Assembly (NCBI GenBank): GCA_037127255.1
Contig: JBANSL010000001.1
Span: 32,452,001 to 32,516,000 of the forward strand
Direction: 5' to 3'
DNA from: Persicaria tinctoria
Taxonomy: Eukaryota > Streptophyta > Magnoliopsida > Caryophyllales > Polygonaceae
DNA: 64,000 nucleotides
A model generated the notes under the pieces. The model was given only the letters and a program-made list of their open reading frames with translations, was not told where the DNA came from and made no database searches. Shown piece by piece: positions 23,750-32,479 of the stretch; positions within the stretch are counted from its first letter, which is position 1, and the number at the start of each line of letters is the position of its first letter. Both the position numbers and the translations under genes were made by a program.

Positions 23750-26238
23750 TCTTTTTGTTGACCCCTTGTTGACGCCAATTTTATTCACTCGCGCCAACGA
23801 AGAAGTCAGTACCTCGCGTACCAATTCTCAGGCGGGTGTTGACTCAGAATCTGCGGAGAGCCCGACTCCTCTTCCACCAAGTCACAAACCTCGGGAAGAA
23901 AAAAGGAAGAGGGGGAAACCCAGGGGTGGTTCTAGTGTGAAGAGACGGAAGCTGGCGGGGACAATCAAGCTTCATTTGGAGAGGAATCACCCCGAATATT
24001 GTCATACCTCGGAATCTATCAACGAGCTAGGAAAGGGCGAGTCTTCTCGCGTACCCAACAAATGCAAGAAGATTATTCGGGTGGTCCCACATGACTTCAC
24101 CTTGCCCCCTAATGATCGAACAAAGGCCGATCGTTGTAGTTTTGTGGGGGTTATACCTTCGGGGTACCACCTCCTCCTCCTGTAGTATTCCTTGATCGCG
24201 TAGCTCCTACCGTGCGGAAAATGCTGAGCGAGGAGTCAATTTTAGACGCTAAGCATCTGGAAGAGGTGGCTAAACTTTATCCATGGCCGACGGGGGTAGA
24301 AATAGGCTTGGCCGTTGATGGCGGGGGTGTTTGAACGAGTATGAGGACCACGTGGTGGTCTACCTGGGCAGTCTACTACAAGGGTTTCGTCTCCCCCTCC
24401 CTTCGTTGTATGTGGATTTCTTAGCTTATATTAACCAATTCCCTGCCCAGCTTGCTTTTAATGTATGGATGTCTCTGGCGGTATATGTCATGTGTTGTGC
24501 TGCCATTAAGCAATTGCCATGGTTAGATCACCTTTTTTATCCGTTCTTTCTTTGAGGCATGGGGAGGGATTGGTGGCTGCCTCTGTTGATGGGAAAATAG
24601 TTGAGAGACTGTCTAGTAGTTCGGGATGGAGGAAGAAGTGGTTCCTCGTTCGCGATCCAACCAAGACCGTACTGAACTTTGTGACAAAACCTTGCGAGTA
24701 CGTTGCGCCCGGTGATAAACATGATTCCACGGATTGGTGGAGGGCTGCGTTTAAAAGGGGAATCGCGGTCGTTCGGGGTTATAGGCAGATTGTGACCCCG
24801 GTTCGCTTGGAAATGGCTAAACTTAGCCTTCCACATCGGCCGGGTCGGTGTCTGAGGAACCTTTTATTCCGAATCCCTTGGTGTTTTGACCGGGACTTTC
24901 CTTTTATCCTGACTTGTTTTAATGTTTCCTGCAGAGATGGTTGTTGATAGGTCGAAAGTTTCCGCGCTTGCAAAGAAGAAAAATGCTACAGGAGGTGGGT
25001 CCGGACCGACTCCTACAATCACACCACGTCGAGGTGGTGGTCGCCAACAGGTCCCCCGCGAGTCTCCCGTTGTAGCCACGAGCTCAAAAGGGAAAAAGCC
25101 GGTTAATGATCAGGAGAGTATCTCGTATGACGATCAACCGTTAGCCCATCGTGAGCTAAAACATTTAAAGATGGGTGCCGAGGGCGCCACACGTCCTACC
25201 ACTGAGCCGCCCACCCGTGCCGAGGCACATATGACAACTTACCAGCTACCTGGGTTTGACCCTATCGACATTAAGAAGTTGTGCATTCCTCTAGCAAACT
25301 GTTCGGCTAAAAGAGGTTACCTTCGTCACTTGACGGATGAAGAGTTAGTTGGACATGGCCAGAAAAGCATGGGCTGGGTAATCTTTTCACGACCTATGCC
25401 TTTATTTCCTCTTCTTTTTTTATTTTCTAACCTATGCATTTTATTTATTTTTTATACATATGTTTCCGTAGGATAATCTGAACTGGTTTGAAGTGGGCTT
25501 GCGCTTGAGAAATTACGATGACCAGGTGAGGGAGTTGAGAACCAATGTGGCCACCCTGAAGACAAAGGTGGAGAAGCTGAAAGATGCGGAGCTTCGGGAG
25601 GTGACCATTGAGAGTCTCAATGATGCCTTGACGAAGTCCCAAAGAGACGCGGAACTTGCGAGAAATGAGTTAGATTTGTCACGTGTCGAACTTGAAAAGG
25701 CCCAAGAGGTGGGGGCCTGACATGAAATGGAGGCCAAGAGTTTGAAAGATCTCTCAAAGACCTTGAGAGGGAACTGTGGACGATACGCGATGAATTGGCC
25801 GACGCAAAGGGCCAATTGGAACGCTTCATTTCTGGGGATGAGGCCGTTCTTTCCAAGAAGCTACTTCATGAGTTCATGCTTTGTGATGAGGGTCAGGAGT
25901 GGCTATCTGGCTTCCTGGGGGGTGTTGGTTAGGGTTGGCTTAATCGCTACCTTGAGACAGATGGAGAAGATGTCCTTTATGACAAGGTCTCTGATGCATG
26001 GATGGACGAGATCAAGGATGGAATTACTGAGAGTGTCAATCGATTTGCTCATCTTAGCGACGAGGTGAGGATGTTTCCTCCTAGCTATGAGGATGAAGAT
26101 TTGAAGCTGAAGGATCCTCATCGTGAGTTGTTGTGCCATGACGCTCCTATTGTTGACGCAACTATCCTTGATCCTCAACTAGCAAATGAAAAAGCCCCTG
26201 AGCCTAATCCTGGTGACTTCCCCCCTTATGATGTTTGA
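23750..26238 (+). pseudogene. Antisense gene, Transposase_28-like, of RT-M
   Basis: Runs opposite to the element. An N-terminal basic region (KPREEKRKRGKPRG, SSVKRRKL) is followed by a block with FRLPLPSLYVDFLAYINQFP and SSSGWRKKWFLVRDP, resembling the 'putative gypsy type transposon' family (Transposase_28) encoded by many plant Ty3/gypsy elements. A linker ends in YQLPGFDPIDIKKL, then comes an intron (GT at 25378, AG at 25470-25471). The next exon is a coiled coil (about 25510-25840; VREL..NVATLKTKVEKLKD). The end is an acidic tail (PPSYEDEDLKL). Several frame breaks and stops (for example GGV-stop near 24333 and GA-stop at 25720) make it a pseudogene. The role of this family is not established. 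Confidence 0.6.
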
Positions 26239-26710
26239 TCTAGTCCCTTTATCCCATCTTTTATAAGGTTTGTTTGTGGGGAGGTTTGAAAAACAATTCT
26301 ACCCATAGTGAGAGTTTCGTACTCTACTGCGATTTGTCTATTTGGTGAATATTTTTAAACCCTTGACAAGTGATGTTTTGCCGCGGTTCTTTGCAGATAT
26401 TTTATCTTTTTGAATGAATCTTGGTTTTATTTATATCCTTTGCGTTCTTTTCTTACTAGCTTATTCTGCTATTTTTTTCTTGTGATTTTGTGTGTCTAAA
26501 TCTTGCCTTGTTGTTTCTATTTGCCGTGTTAGTTCGCGATACCCTTATCTATCTCCTGTCTTTGATCATTTTATGAAATAAATTGTGAAATGACAAAAAG
26601 CAGGGTTCGCGTATATAATAGTTAATTTTTTATTCGAAATGATAGGCCACGCTTGTAAACTAATTTGCGATGAAACGTAACAGGAAAATTTTGGAGTGTT
26701 CTTTATGTAG

Positions 26711-27136
26711 TTACATCTCCTCGTAGCACATGTAGTCAGGCAAAGTATCCCCATTTGCGTAGGGGCCTGGGTGCTCTATTGCCACATTAAATTGGAACTC
26801 TCCTTCATATTCAAAGGTGATGCGGCTTCCTATCCTGAGGTTTGTGATGTTTGCAAAGGATCGCCATCCTCCTGTTAGGGAGAACCAATCCCCCTCATCA
26901 CGTTCGACTAGGATTAGGAATTCTTGGTTTGAGGGAGAACACAAGTAGATGTGGTGTGTTATTTCCTCCCCGAATTCGACAAATATATATGGTAGCGGGA
27001 GCCTGTGTAAGTGGCTTTCCCAAAGGATTATTCTGGTGAATTTAGGGTTTAGAAAAAACATGGTGTTTGTGATGGAATTTGGTGGGGGGGTTTCTGGTGG
27101 AGAGGGCTCTCCTGAAGCCCTATCGAAACTTGGCAT
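26711..27136 (-). CDS. B3-like cargo gene 6 of RT-M (sense, intact)
   Basis: An intact 141-codon ORF in element sense. After a Pro/Ser-rich leader (about residues 1-25), a single B3-like domain runs to about residue 125. It contains ESHLHRLPLPYIFVEFGEEI, then GDWFSLTGGWRSFANITNLR, then IGSRITFEYEGEFQFNV. This is the REM-type B3 pattern 'RLPLP..F ... W.+..GW..F.....L..G..+.F.YEG...F.V'. B3 domains bind DNA, so a nuclear DNA-binding role is expected. There is no intron. Its ATG faces that of gene 5 (27533, plus strand) across a 396-bp shared upstream region. The RT-P orthologue (53050-53488) is broken. Confidence 0.75.
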   Translation of the reverse strand: MPSFDRASGEPSPPETPPPNSITNTMFFLNPKFTRIILWESHLHRLPLPYIFVEFGEEITHHIYLCSPSNQEFLILVERDEGDWFSLTGGWRSFANITNLRIGSRITFEYEGEFQFNVAIEHPGPYANGDTLPDYMCYEEM

Positions 27137-27532
27137 TGTGTTTTTGGATACATTAAATTGTATCCCTGAAGATTTGATTTATAGCAGTTCGAGTTGTAGG
27201 GGATAGGGACACTACTATTGCGTAGTTATCTCTTTAATCGTGGTAAAGCGGGTTGTTGCATGTTGACGATATGTCCTTCGTGGAGCTTAGTGTTCGGATT
27301 TCTCCTGCAACCTTACCATCGCCTGGGCAGAATTTGTCGTTTATCGGATGTGATTTGAGCGTGTTTATCTGATATTTGTTTCCCTCGTGGTTTAACTGAG
27401 TGGTAGGCAGCTTGCTTTTTATTTCTACTGACCTTGTGACAACACCAAGTGATAGGAATTATTTATTGATGTTTTTCTCTGTAATTAGTATAAAAAGGTA
27501 GGAAAAACTTAAGCTTTTGTTGGCGTTGGTTT

Positions 27533-27984
27533 ATGATAATGATGCCTGCGACACAAGTTGATATCCCCGGCGCAGTTTTTCCTCGCGTGAGGGGCTTTAC
27601 CCGGGATATTACTTGGGATGCGCATTTTTATAGGATGGTAAGTTATATTTGTGATTATGCACTTTGGTGTATGAACTTCTTCTGATGTTGTAAATTTATT
27701 TGCTCTAGCCCTTACCCTCTGTTTACCGGGATTACGGTTATGATGCTCTTGGATTCGTTCATCTGTGGATGTGGTCGGATGAGGATTTCGAGGTGAGGGT
27801 GGAAGCCTTGGGACCCACCAACTATTGGTTTACCACTAGGTGGCCCGCGTTCGTTGTTTCGAATGAACTTCAAATTGGGACACGTCTAATATTTGAATAT
27901 GAATGAAACTCCTGCTTTGATGTTGTTGCGGCGAACCATGGTCCTGACAAGAATGGTGACGTGGATTTCTCAGTTCGGTGTTGA
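27533..27984 (+). pseudogene. B3-like cargo gene 5 of RT-M (antisense, one stop)
   Basis: Exon 1 is 27533-27637 (35 codons, starting MIMMPATQVDIPGAVFPRVR), with GT at 27638. Exon 2 is 27709-27984 after AG, reading PLPSVYRDYGYDAL, YWFTTRWPAFVVSNELQIG, TRLIFEYE-stop, and on to DVDFSVRC. The single TGA replaces the Gly of the conserved EYEG; RT-P keeps Gly there. Otherwise it has the same B3 fold pattern as gene 6. A TATAAAAA box is at 27490-27497, about 40 bases before the ATG, and RT-P has TATAAGAA at the same place. Confidence 0.7.
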
Positions 27985-28139
27985 TCTTTCTGCTCTTAGC
28001 ATGTATGTCGTGGTGCTAATCGTTTTGATGTTACATTAAGCTGTGGTTGAATTAATAAACAAGTGATTTGTAGTGACATATCTTTCTTTTTTCGACTTCT
28101 AGTGCGAGTTTATTGATTAAAATTTTTATTTTTAGTGCG

Positions 28140-28555
28140 GGATTTGTATGTGAAATGTTTCGATCTCCAGTTCGAGATTTTTGTTAATAATTCAATCTCC
28201 AGCGCGAGATTTTAGGGTGAAATATTTCAATCTCCAGTGCGAGATTTGTTAATAATTCAATCTCCAGCGCGAGATTTGTGGGTGAAATATTTCAATCTCC
28301 AGCGTGAGATTTGTTAATAATTCAATCTCCAACGCGAGATTTGTTGGTGAAATATTTCAATCTCCAGCGCGAGATTTGTGAATAATTCAATCTCCAGCGC
28401 AAGATTTGTTTATAATTCAATCTCCAGTGCGAGATTTGTTAATAATTCAATCTCCAGCGCGAGATTTCTTAATAATTCAATCTCTAGCGCAAGAATTGTT
28501 AATAATTCAATCTCCAGCGCGAGATTTGTTAATAATTCAATCTCCTACGTTGTTG
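28140..28555. repeat. Tandem dyad array AATCTC-N6-GAGATT in RT-M
   Basis: About a dozen units of roughly 30-34 bp. Each is centred on AATCTCCAGCGCGAGATT, a 6-bp inverted repeat with a 6-base centre, separated by 'tgttaataattc' or 'tgggtgaaatatttc'. It lies between cargo genes 4 and 5. RT-P has a homologous array at 51690-52060 in which spacer sequence has changed but the arms AATCTC/GAGATT recur. Confidence 0.75.
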
Positions 28556-28707
28556 GAGGTTGGGGATGAAGGGGTTAGGAGATTTTTCTTGCGTGGTTCG
28601 CGAGAAGACAAACTTTATTATCCAATCCTTTTTTAATATTGGGGATTTTCTGTGTTTGTTGTACAAAGGTTGGCGACAAGTTGGATTGGAAATAAGCGAA
28701 TTTGTAT

Positions 28708-29148
28708 TTATAAACCGAGTTGTTCTCCAGAAACTGAAAATAAATAAACGGAAAGAAAAACAACTTCGCTTATTGAACCGGTCCTAGGAGCTAATGGAAA
28801 CCATTCGTCATCTATGAAGCGACCTTGTTTGTCGAAGAAATGGACTTCAAACCTTGCTTCTCCTAGGTGGTTGAACGTTATTGCTGTTTCCAGCTCTAGT
28901 CCGTGCGATTCGACAAAGTCCCTCCATCCCCGTGCCACCCAGTGAGATCCGTAGCTGCCTTCTACGACGTGGACAGGGAAATATTTGACAACGCGAGTGG
29001 ATATAAATATTTGTTCGGGAACCTGGGGTTGGAAGTGTTGACCGAATTTGTAAGGTAACATCATGCGTATGTACTGTTCGTCTCCTACTAAGTAAATATC
29101 AAATATAAGGGGATTGTTTGGGCTTCGACTGCTGTTATTTGCTGCCAT
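28708..29148 (-). CDS. B3-like cargo gene 4 of RT-M (sense, intact)
   Basis: An intact 146-codon ORF. The B3-like domain spans about residues 15-112: FDIYLVGDEQYIRMMLPYKF, then VPEQIFISTRVVKYFPVHVV, then GSYGSHWVARGWRDFVESHG, then LELETAITF and FEVHFFDKQGRF. It matches the B3 consensus closely (LP..F, P..I.L, GS.W...GW..FV..H.L). There is no intron. A TATAAA box at 29214-29219 (minus) is 71 bases upstream of the ATG; RT-P has TATAAAA 75 bases upstream, so the promoter is conserved. It shares a 370-bp divergent upstream region with gene 3. The C-terminal 30 residues differ from the RT-P copy. Confidence 0.8.
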   Translation of the reverse strand: MAANNSSRSPNNPLIFDIYLVGDEQYIRMMLPYKFGQHFQPQVPEQIFISTRVVKYFPVHVVEGSYGSHWVARGWRDFVESHGLELETAITFNHLGEARFEVHFFDKQGRFIDDEWFPLAPRTGSISEVVFLSVYLFSVSGEQLGL

Positions 29149-29518
29149 TTTTGTGATTCTACTTGGGAGGACTGGGAATGAGAAGGTTGTTGCCTTATGT
29201 TGTAAGGCGGACCTTTATAGTAGTATTGGACTGGTTCGAAAAATGATTTTTGGGATATATGAGTTTTTTTAAATGTCAAAAGTGTTGGTGCGTCAGCCTA
29301 GGTCTACAGGGATTCTTTGTCACGTGCCGGATATGCAGAGTATCTTGGGAAATCCTTTTTGTGGAATTTTGGCTATTTTCAATGTATGCAATAAATGCTT
29401 TTTAGATGATTGCCGAAGCATGCACCCCTTTCTCTGAGTATAAGGAGGTGTAGTGATGTGCTTGCAATATTTGTTGTTAGTGGTTTGTTTTTTACAGTAT
29501 TGGTGTTCTAACACCCGG

Positions 29519-29918
29519 ATGGCGTCTCCTAATTCTAGAAAGCGTGATTTCGTCCGCTGGATTGATCAAAAGGGGAGGATGCATCGCCTTGTAAGTTGTA
29601 TATATCTTTCGTGATCTATGCTTTTCTTAGGGTTAAAATCACTTACTTGGTGATGCTGCTTTTCGTATACAGCCTCTTCCTGATGCTTTTGAGATGATGT
29701 ATGGTCACGCTGTAACTGACCATGTTAGCTTAATCTCTACAACCGGTGAGACTTTTCGGGTTGAAGTTTTCAAGGAATCCTCTAACCGTTGGCGGTTATC
29801 TGACGGTTGGAACAGATTCGCGATTAGCAACAGGGTTACTATCGGAATCTCGGTGGTGCTCTTTCAGTATGTGGAAAGAGACTGCTTCAAGACCCTCGTT
29901 CTTACAGAAGAGGAATGA
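29519..29918 (+). CDS. B3-like cargo gene 3 of RT-M (antisense, spliced, intact)
   Basis: Exon 1 is 29519-29590 (24 codons, MASPNSRKRDFVRWIDQKGR then MHRL), with donor GTAAGT. Exon 2 is 29673-29918 (82 codons with the stop) after ATACAG. The spliced product is about 105 aa: PLPDAFEMMYGHAVTDHVSL, VEVFKESSNRWRLSDGWNRF, VTIGISVVLFQYVERDCF, TLVLTEEE. This is a short B3-like domain with the W.L..GW..F and VG..VVLF.Y blocks. Both exons are open, and the RT-P orthologue is open too. Splicing is inferred from the borders and from the identical exon plan of genes 2 and 3 in both elements. Confidence 0.75.
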
Positions 29919-30320
29919 GTAGAACTTTTGCAGTCTTGAGGAATTTTGGTGGATGTTTGTTTTTATGCTGCGGTTTTAGCTGTCTCTAATCGCATGCTTT
30001 GGTATCTGTAATCCCGATAATTTTGTTCAGCAATATCTTGATGCTTCTGTCTTTATTTTTATAATTTTTGTCTTCTTTTGACCTGGATGTGACCTTTGCT
30101 AGTGTGATAGTGACATTCTGAATTTCACTGTTAGATTCTGCAACTTTTGCCACTTGGCTGGCATGCAGTTGGCTTTGAAAACGTCGTGCTCGGACAAATA
30201 TGTGGTGATGAGACAATACTGTCCTGTTTGCTAGGTTTGGTGATAAATATCAAACGCTTTTCAAGCTATGGTAGTTGTCCTTGGGTTCTGTTTGGTTTAG
30301 CAGTGTTGTTGTGTGGAATC

Positions 30321-30718
30321 ATGACCTCCCCTCCCCCTAGCTGACATGACTTTTTTGCTTCCATTGATTCCGAAGAGAAGATGGAATACCTGGTAGGTTT
30401 CTCTACCCTACTTCTGTAATTCGCGTGCCCCTTTTATTTTTTATTTTGATATTTTTGTTTTGTGACCTGTAGCTTTTGCCCGAATCGTTTGGTGTTCGAT
30501 ATGCTCGCGGGGGGATAACTCGCATGTGTTTGGTCTCCCTTACGGGGCGGGAGATTTAAGTAAGGGTGTTTCGAGATAGCCAGGGTCGTTATATCCTCAC
30601 TGAAGGTTGGCGTGCTTTTGCTGTGGACAACGGTCTACGCGTTGGGGGGTCTCTTATTATCTTTAAGTATGAAGGGGGTAATCGTTTCACGATAATTGTT
30701 CTAGAGGCAAGTGAGTGA
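30321..30718 (+). pseudogene. B3-like cargo gene 2 of RT-M (antisense)
   Basis: Exon 1 is 30321-30392 (24 codons, MTSPPPS-stop-HDFFASIDSEEKMEYL), with donor GTAGGT. Exon 2 is 30473-30718 (82 codons), reading LLPESFGVRYARGG, CLVSLTGREI-stop, RVFRDSQGRYILTEGWRAFA, VDNGLRVGGSLIIFKYEGG. It has the B3 pattern and exactly the exon lengths of gene 3. One stop in each exon disables it; RT-P has a different set of stops. A run of 19 C (30741-30759) lies just after the stop codon. Confidence 0.7.
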
Positions 30719-31058
30719 GTTTTGTCATCTGTTGTGTAAACCCCCCCCCCCCCCCCCCTTTTTGTTGTTTTGGTTTGTATGTCGGTTTGTATACGTGTTT
30801 ATACTGGACTTGTGTTCCAGGTATGTTTTTAGGGTTTGTAGACAATTTGTATACGTGTTTTATGACATCGTAATTCGAATGAAAGTGAATTGTCAGACAA
30901 ATTGTAGAGCAAAACATAACACTTTTATTAAACCTTCATATGTTACAGAAACTTGTAGACGCGACTCACATACAGTGCAGTGGCGCCTAAACTTTCTTCG
31001 ATGAAGTTTTATTTCAAATGAGGGGAAAATTTAGAAGCGTTCTACGAGTATTTTTTAT

Positions 31059-31486
31059 TTACCTCCACCGAAGCCTGGCTGGGATGATTCCGGTTCTGCC
31101 TTGGCTTAGGCGAGATCCGTTTGGGAGCAGGCCTTCCGACTGAGAAGGAGCCCATTCCGCGTCTACTTCATCGCCCACCGCATCTATGATATGAACTTCG
31201 AAGTGGATGACCCCTTTGTGAATAAAAGTTATGGAGGAACCGATATCGACACTATGTGAGCAAGCAAAGTTGTTCCATCCGCTGCTCAAGTAAGGAAGCT
31301 AGCCTAGTCTCCACGAGTAACTTCCACAGAAAAATCCCGTAAAATTCGGTTTGATAGAAGAATGTTTCTGGGAAGGTTTGGGTGAAATTCATCTTCGAAA
31401 CGCAATGGAAGGGGCAAGCGATGCAACTGCTTTGGGAAACGAATGGGCTTAGAAAAAAACCAAACCGCCTGGTTTGATGTAGTCAT
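31059..31486 (-). pseudogene. B3-like cargo gene 1 of RT-M (sense)
   Basis: Starts MTTSNQAVWFFSKPIRFP, then QLHRLPLPLRFEDEFHPNLP, ILLSNRILRDFSVEVTRGD. A TAG and a frameshift then separate it from SGWNNFACSHSVDIGSSITF, FEVHIIDAVGDEVDAEW and a short basic tail ending PARLRWR. The two parts together form one B3-like domain. RT-P has this gene with the junction intact but with two other stops. It is the first cargo gene after the repeat array and has no intron. Confidence 0.7.
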
Positions 31487-31689
31487 ATTGGGTTAATGAG
31501 GCGTTATCCCAATATATGTTCTTTATAAAGGGATGTCCATGTGGTCGACTCAGCATCACGGGGGAAGGCATAATAGGGTATTCCGATGTGCCGTGGTAGG
31601 ATAGGGGCATAAAGATCGAAGCAAGTAAATACAACCATTTCAAGTGAAAAACCATGGGCGAGTTTTGCAGACTTTAGGCTGGTAAGTTT

Positions 31690-32392
31690 TATTCTCCTTG
31701 GAGGCTTTCTTGCCCTCGTATTCGTATCCAAAGTGCATACGATTGCTAAATTTATTCTCCTTTGAGGCTCGCGTGCATGCGCATCCGTACCTAAAGCGTA
31801 CGCGATCGCTAAATTTGTTCTCCTTGGAGGCTTATTTGCATGCGTATCCGTACCTAAGGTGTACGCGATTGCTAAATTTATTCTTCTTTGAGGCTTACTT
31901 GCATGCGTATCCGTACTCAAAGTGTACACGATCGCTAAATTTATTCTCTTTGGAGGTTTACTTGCATGCGTATCCGTACTCAAAGTGTACACGATCGTTA
32001 AATTTATTCTCCTTGGAGGCTTATTTGCATGTGTATTCGTACCTAAAGCGCACACAATCGCTAAATTTATTCTCCTTGGAGGCTTACTTGCATGCGTATC
32101 CGTACTCAAAGTGGACGCAATCTCTAAATTTATTCTCCTTGGAGGCTTATTTGCATGTGCATCCGTACCTAAAGCATACGCGATCGCTGAATTTATTCTC
32201 CTTGGAGGCTTACTTGCATGCGTATCCGTACTCAAAGTGTACGCGATCGCTAAATTTATTATCCTTGGAGGCTTATTTTCATGCGCATCCGTACCTAAAG
32301 CGTACGCGATTGCTAAATTTATTCTCCCTAGAGGCTTATTTGCATGCGTATCCGTACTCAAAGTGTACGCGATCGCTAAATTTGTTCTGGTA
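31690..32392. repeat. 63-bp tandem repeat array (11 units) in RT-M
   Basis: Eleven units of 63 bp. Alternate units resemble each other more than neighbours do (a partial 126-bp higher-order pattern, seen as ALGT/TLST alternation in translation). Nine of 11 carry TGCATG (CATGCA on the element strand), and several carry the palindrome GCGATCGC. Because 63 is 21 codons, long frames stay open on both strands (31504-32361 minus, 31698-32468 and 31922-32596 plus), but these are artefacts of the period. RT-P retains only about two or three units at 48150-48300. Confidence 0.85.
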
Positions 32393-32479
32393 TCGACAAC
32401 GTTTCTTGGGTTTGGAACTTTCGTTTATATATATGAAGAGGTGTACCCTATTTTTGGAGACATGGTGACCCCTGTACAT

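Noticed and set aside
28140..28555. CRISPR-like regular repeats
   Set aside because: Spacers are themselves repeated and the context is a plant retrotransposon. This is a tandem repeat.
28378..28569. ORF of repeating NNSISSARF
   Set aside because: It is a translation of the 30-bp dyad repeat, with no start context or homologue in RT-P.
30741..30759. C19 run as a functional element
   Set aside because: A simple homopolymer just after a pseudogene stop, absent in RT-P. It reflects slippage or sequencing uncertainty.
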